Origin: an uncultured Aeromonadales bacterium
GTDB lineage: Bacteria; Pseudomonadota; Gammaproteobacteria; Enterobacterales; Succinivibrionaceae
NCBI GenBank assembly: GCA_902761645.1
Contig: CACWLF010000001.1
Coordinates: forward strand, 1 to 64,000
DNA: 64,000 nt
Direction: 5' to 3'
Shown here: positions 62,602 to 64,000 of the stretch, piece by piece
Layout: every line of letters begins with the position of its first letter
Position numbering within the stretch: the first letter of the stretch is position 1
Notes under the pieces: generated by a model
Seen by the model: the letters and a program-made list of their open reading frames with translations, nothing else
The model's database searches: none
What the model was told of the DNA's origin: nothing
Position numbers and translations under genes: made by a program

Positions 62602-63555
62602 CTAATCTTCATATTCGTAGATGGTAGACAGCAAATTAAAATTTATTTCAAAACTGTCTTTTTTGAAGATGCTGTATTTGAAATATTTATTTGTATCTAA
62701 TCCATGATATACATCTTTATATGGCCAGTTTGATGCTATGGTTCTAATATTGTAGTTGCCGAGCTGAGATTCGAATGACGATGATGCAACAACTTTTATA
62801 TTGAAAGTTTCCGCATGCTTGCGGATTGCCTGACAAACCTGTTTACCACCTATAATTGACGGTTTAATTAGTATCGCCTTGAGATTTGTAAAACTTCCCC
62901 AATCTGTTATCGGACATAATCTAACCAGTTGATCAAATGCGATAGGAATTCCTGTTTGTTGCGATACAAATTCACAATCATCCAGATTATTACAAGGATC
63001 TTCAATATATTCGATGTTGTCTTTATTGAGAAATCCCATTATTGAAAGAGCTTCTTCTTTTGACCAATATCCATTTGCATCTAGAATCATTTTTACACTT
63101 GGACTCTTTTTGCATATCTCTTTCAACATTTTCAGTTCATCTTTTAAACTGCAACGACCAACTTTAATTTTTATCGTATGCGGGAAATCATCAATCAATC
63201 TAAACCAATTGTACGTGATATCCTTTGGACTGCCGATAAGAAGTGTATAATTGGGCGGAAGTTGTTTGTATTTCTCTTCACTGTATTCAAACTTTGCATT
63301 CATGCAGTCCACTCCATGCTGAACGCTTGGCAGTTCCGGAAAATAATCAACCCCATTTTTTAAGTGTTTTATGTAAGTTAGGGCTTCATCTTCTGCCTCT
63401 TCAATAGTTTCGTCGGAAAAACCAGTAAGAGGGCATATTTCTCCCCATCCCCCATCTTTACATATTAGTAAACCATTTCTTGAAGGTAAATATGTATCTA
63501 AAAAACGAATAGGCTCAACAAATGGTAAATTGTATCTGTATAGTCCTATTTTCAT
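62602..63555 (-). CDS. menC: o-Succinylbenzoate synthase
   Basis: Dehydrates SHCHC to o-succinylbenzoate in the menaquinone pathway. 317 residues (E. coli 320), enolase-superfamily fold. The catalytic Lys lies in TIKIKVGR, the metal ligands in ILDANGYW and YIEDPC, and the second Lys in LKAILIKPSIIGGKQ. It is encoded just before menE. The other men genes are not in the window. Menaquinone capacity fits an organism that respires anaerobically. Confidence 0.92.
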   Translation of the reverse strand: MKIGLYRYNLPFVEPIRFLDTYLPSRNGLLICKDGGWGEICPLTGFSDETIEEAEDEALTYIKHLKNGVDYFPELPSVQHGVDCMNAKFEYSEEKYKQLPPNYTLLIGSPKDITYNWFRLIDDFPHTIKIKVGRCSLKDELKMLKEICKKSPSVKMILDANGYWSKEEALSIMGFLNKDNIEYIEDPCNNLDDCEFVSQQTGIPIAFDQLVRLCPITDWGSFTNLKAILIKPSIIGGKQVCQAIRKHAETFNIKVVASSSFESQLGNYNIRTIASNWPYKDVYHGLDTNKYFKYSIFKKDSFEINFNLLSTIYEYED

Positions 63556-63585
63556 AATGTACCTAACTCAAATTGTATCTGATGA

Positions 63586-64000
63586 TTACTGTTCTTGCTT
63601 TGATTCATCTTTCTTTTCAGTATTTTCCTCTTCAGATTCGTCCTGATAGTGGGAAAAACTCATTTCTTTAGCTCTTTTTATGCGATTTTCTAAAGGAGGG
63701 TGTGAATCAAATAATCCTGCTTTTTTTTCGCTTGAAAAAAACATATGACTGCAAGTTTCTTTTTGTGAAGCGTTAATAGTACTTTTTTGTGTATTTTTTT
63801 GGATTTTAATCAACGCTCTTGCAATAGAATCATCTCTTGTATACGAAACTGCAGTGGCATCAGCCAAATATTCTCTTTGGCGTGAAATGGCCGCGGAAAT
63901 AATAACGGAATAAAATTTCCATATAAAACCTAAAACCATTATAGTAAAGCCTATAATCAGTATTCCCAATATGCCACTATTTCCTTTACTGTTGCTGCTT
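63586..64000 (-). CDS. M48-family metalloprotease, C-terminal part (runs off the right edge)
   Basis: The frame is open to the window edge, so the N-terminal part with the HExxH site is missing. About 138 codons are seen. After a Ser/Gly-rich loop comes a membrane helix (GILGILIIGFTIMVLGFIW). Next is the M48 signature SRQREYLADATAVSYTRDD (the Glu-x-x-x-Asp zinc-ligand region), followed by SHPPLENRIKRAKEM and a charged tail ending KKDESKQEQ. HtpX-type proteases degrade misfolded membrane proteins; this one is a relative with a longer acidic tail. The start lies beyond the window; a TTG at 63969 is internal. Confidence 0.78.
   Translation of the reverse strand, partial: SSNSKGNSGILGILIIGFTIMVLGFIWKFYSVIISAAISRQREYLADATAVSYTRDDSIARALIKIQKNTQKSTINASQKETCSHMFFSSEKKAGLFDSHPPLENRIKRAKEMSFSHYQDESEEENTEKKDESKQEQ

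Noticed and set aside
1..64000. CRISPR array or insertion sequence
   Set aside because: No regularly spaced repeats with unique spacers and no transposase gene with terminal inverted repeats were seen.

Overview
The window looks like a stretch of a low-GC gammaproteobacterial chromosome with a plasmid-like element at its left edge. The core genes are close in length and motif content to enterobacterial and Vibrio/Aeromonas-type proteins: pgi, rep, tadA, spoT, polA, ompA, potFGHI, glnA, typA, motX, recG, pssA, prlC, rnb, menE and menC. MotX and the DUF3334/CheX-like protein point to a lineage with sodium-driven polar flagella. An Aeromonadales relative, for example Succinivibrionaceae, is my best guess. 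The lineage is inference; the gene content is seen.

Positions 1-6300 (all minus strand) hold a partition and replication module. It has a promoter at about 6340, two small unknown proteins, ParA, a KorB-like ParB, a PrimPol-D5 helicase, and two related small lipoprotein genes. One lipoprotein gene is intact and one is frameshifted. A second ParB-like gene lacks its central motif and runs off the left edge. A 146-bp direct repeat and eight copies of an octamer (TACCGTAA or its complement) lie around the lipoprotein genes. No integrase or attachment site is visible.

Positions 6430-19083 hold pgi, an HDOD protein, tRNA-Arg(CCG), the tightly overlapping minus-strand operon spoT-lysophospholipase-tadA-tcdA-rep, and crcB and polA on the plus strand. 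This PolA has lost all four 3'-5' exonuclease metal ligands.

Positions 19084-20740 are the most striking part. Two tandem paralogous small-RNA genes lie between polA and ompA. Each has a sigma-E-like promoter (GGAACTT, 16 bp, TCTAA or TCAAT) and its own terminator. The two terminator stems differ by paired changes. Each RNA carries a conserved segment exactly complementary over 12 or 13 nt to the Shine-Dalgarno and start codon of the adjacent ompA. This reads as a self-contained envelope-stress RNA circuit repressing ompA, analogous in logic to MicA but not recognisably related to it.

Positions 20741-28160 carry an extremely acidic small protein, a COG0523 metal GTPase with a MATE exporter, a His-rich four-EF-hand protein, a small membrane protein, a CheX-like protein, potF and engB. 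Positions 28190-38370 carry an RND efflux operon with a divergent TetR regulator and an AcrR-like operator, then potGHI, split from potF by about 7.7 kb. Positions 38500-64000 carry glnA/typA (divergent), motX, clcA, a YihY-family protein, an AsmA-like protein, recG, pssA, a long aminopeptidase P, a parS-like 20-bp palindrome, an unknown membrane protein, an orphan histidine kinase, prlC, rnb, menE, menC and the C-terminal part of an M48 protease. The parS site and the polA/glnA/typA/spoT/recG neighbourhood suggest an origin-proximal location (inference).
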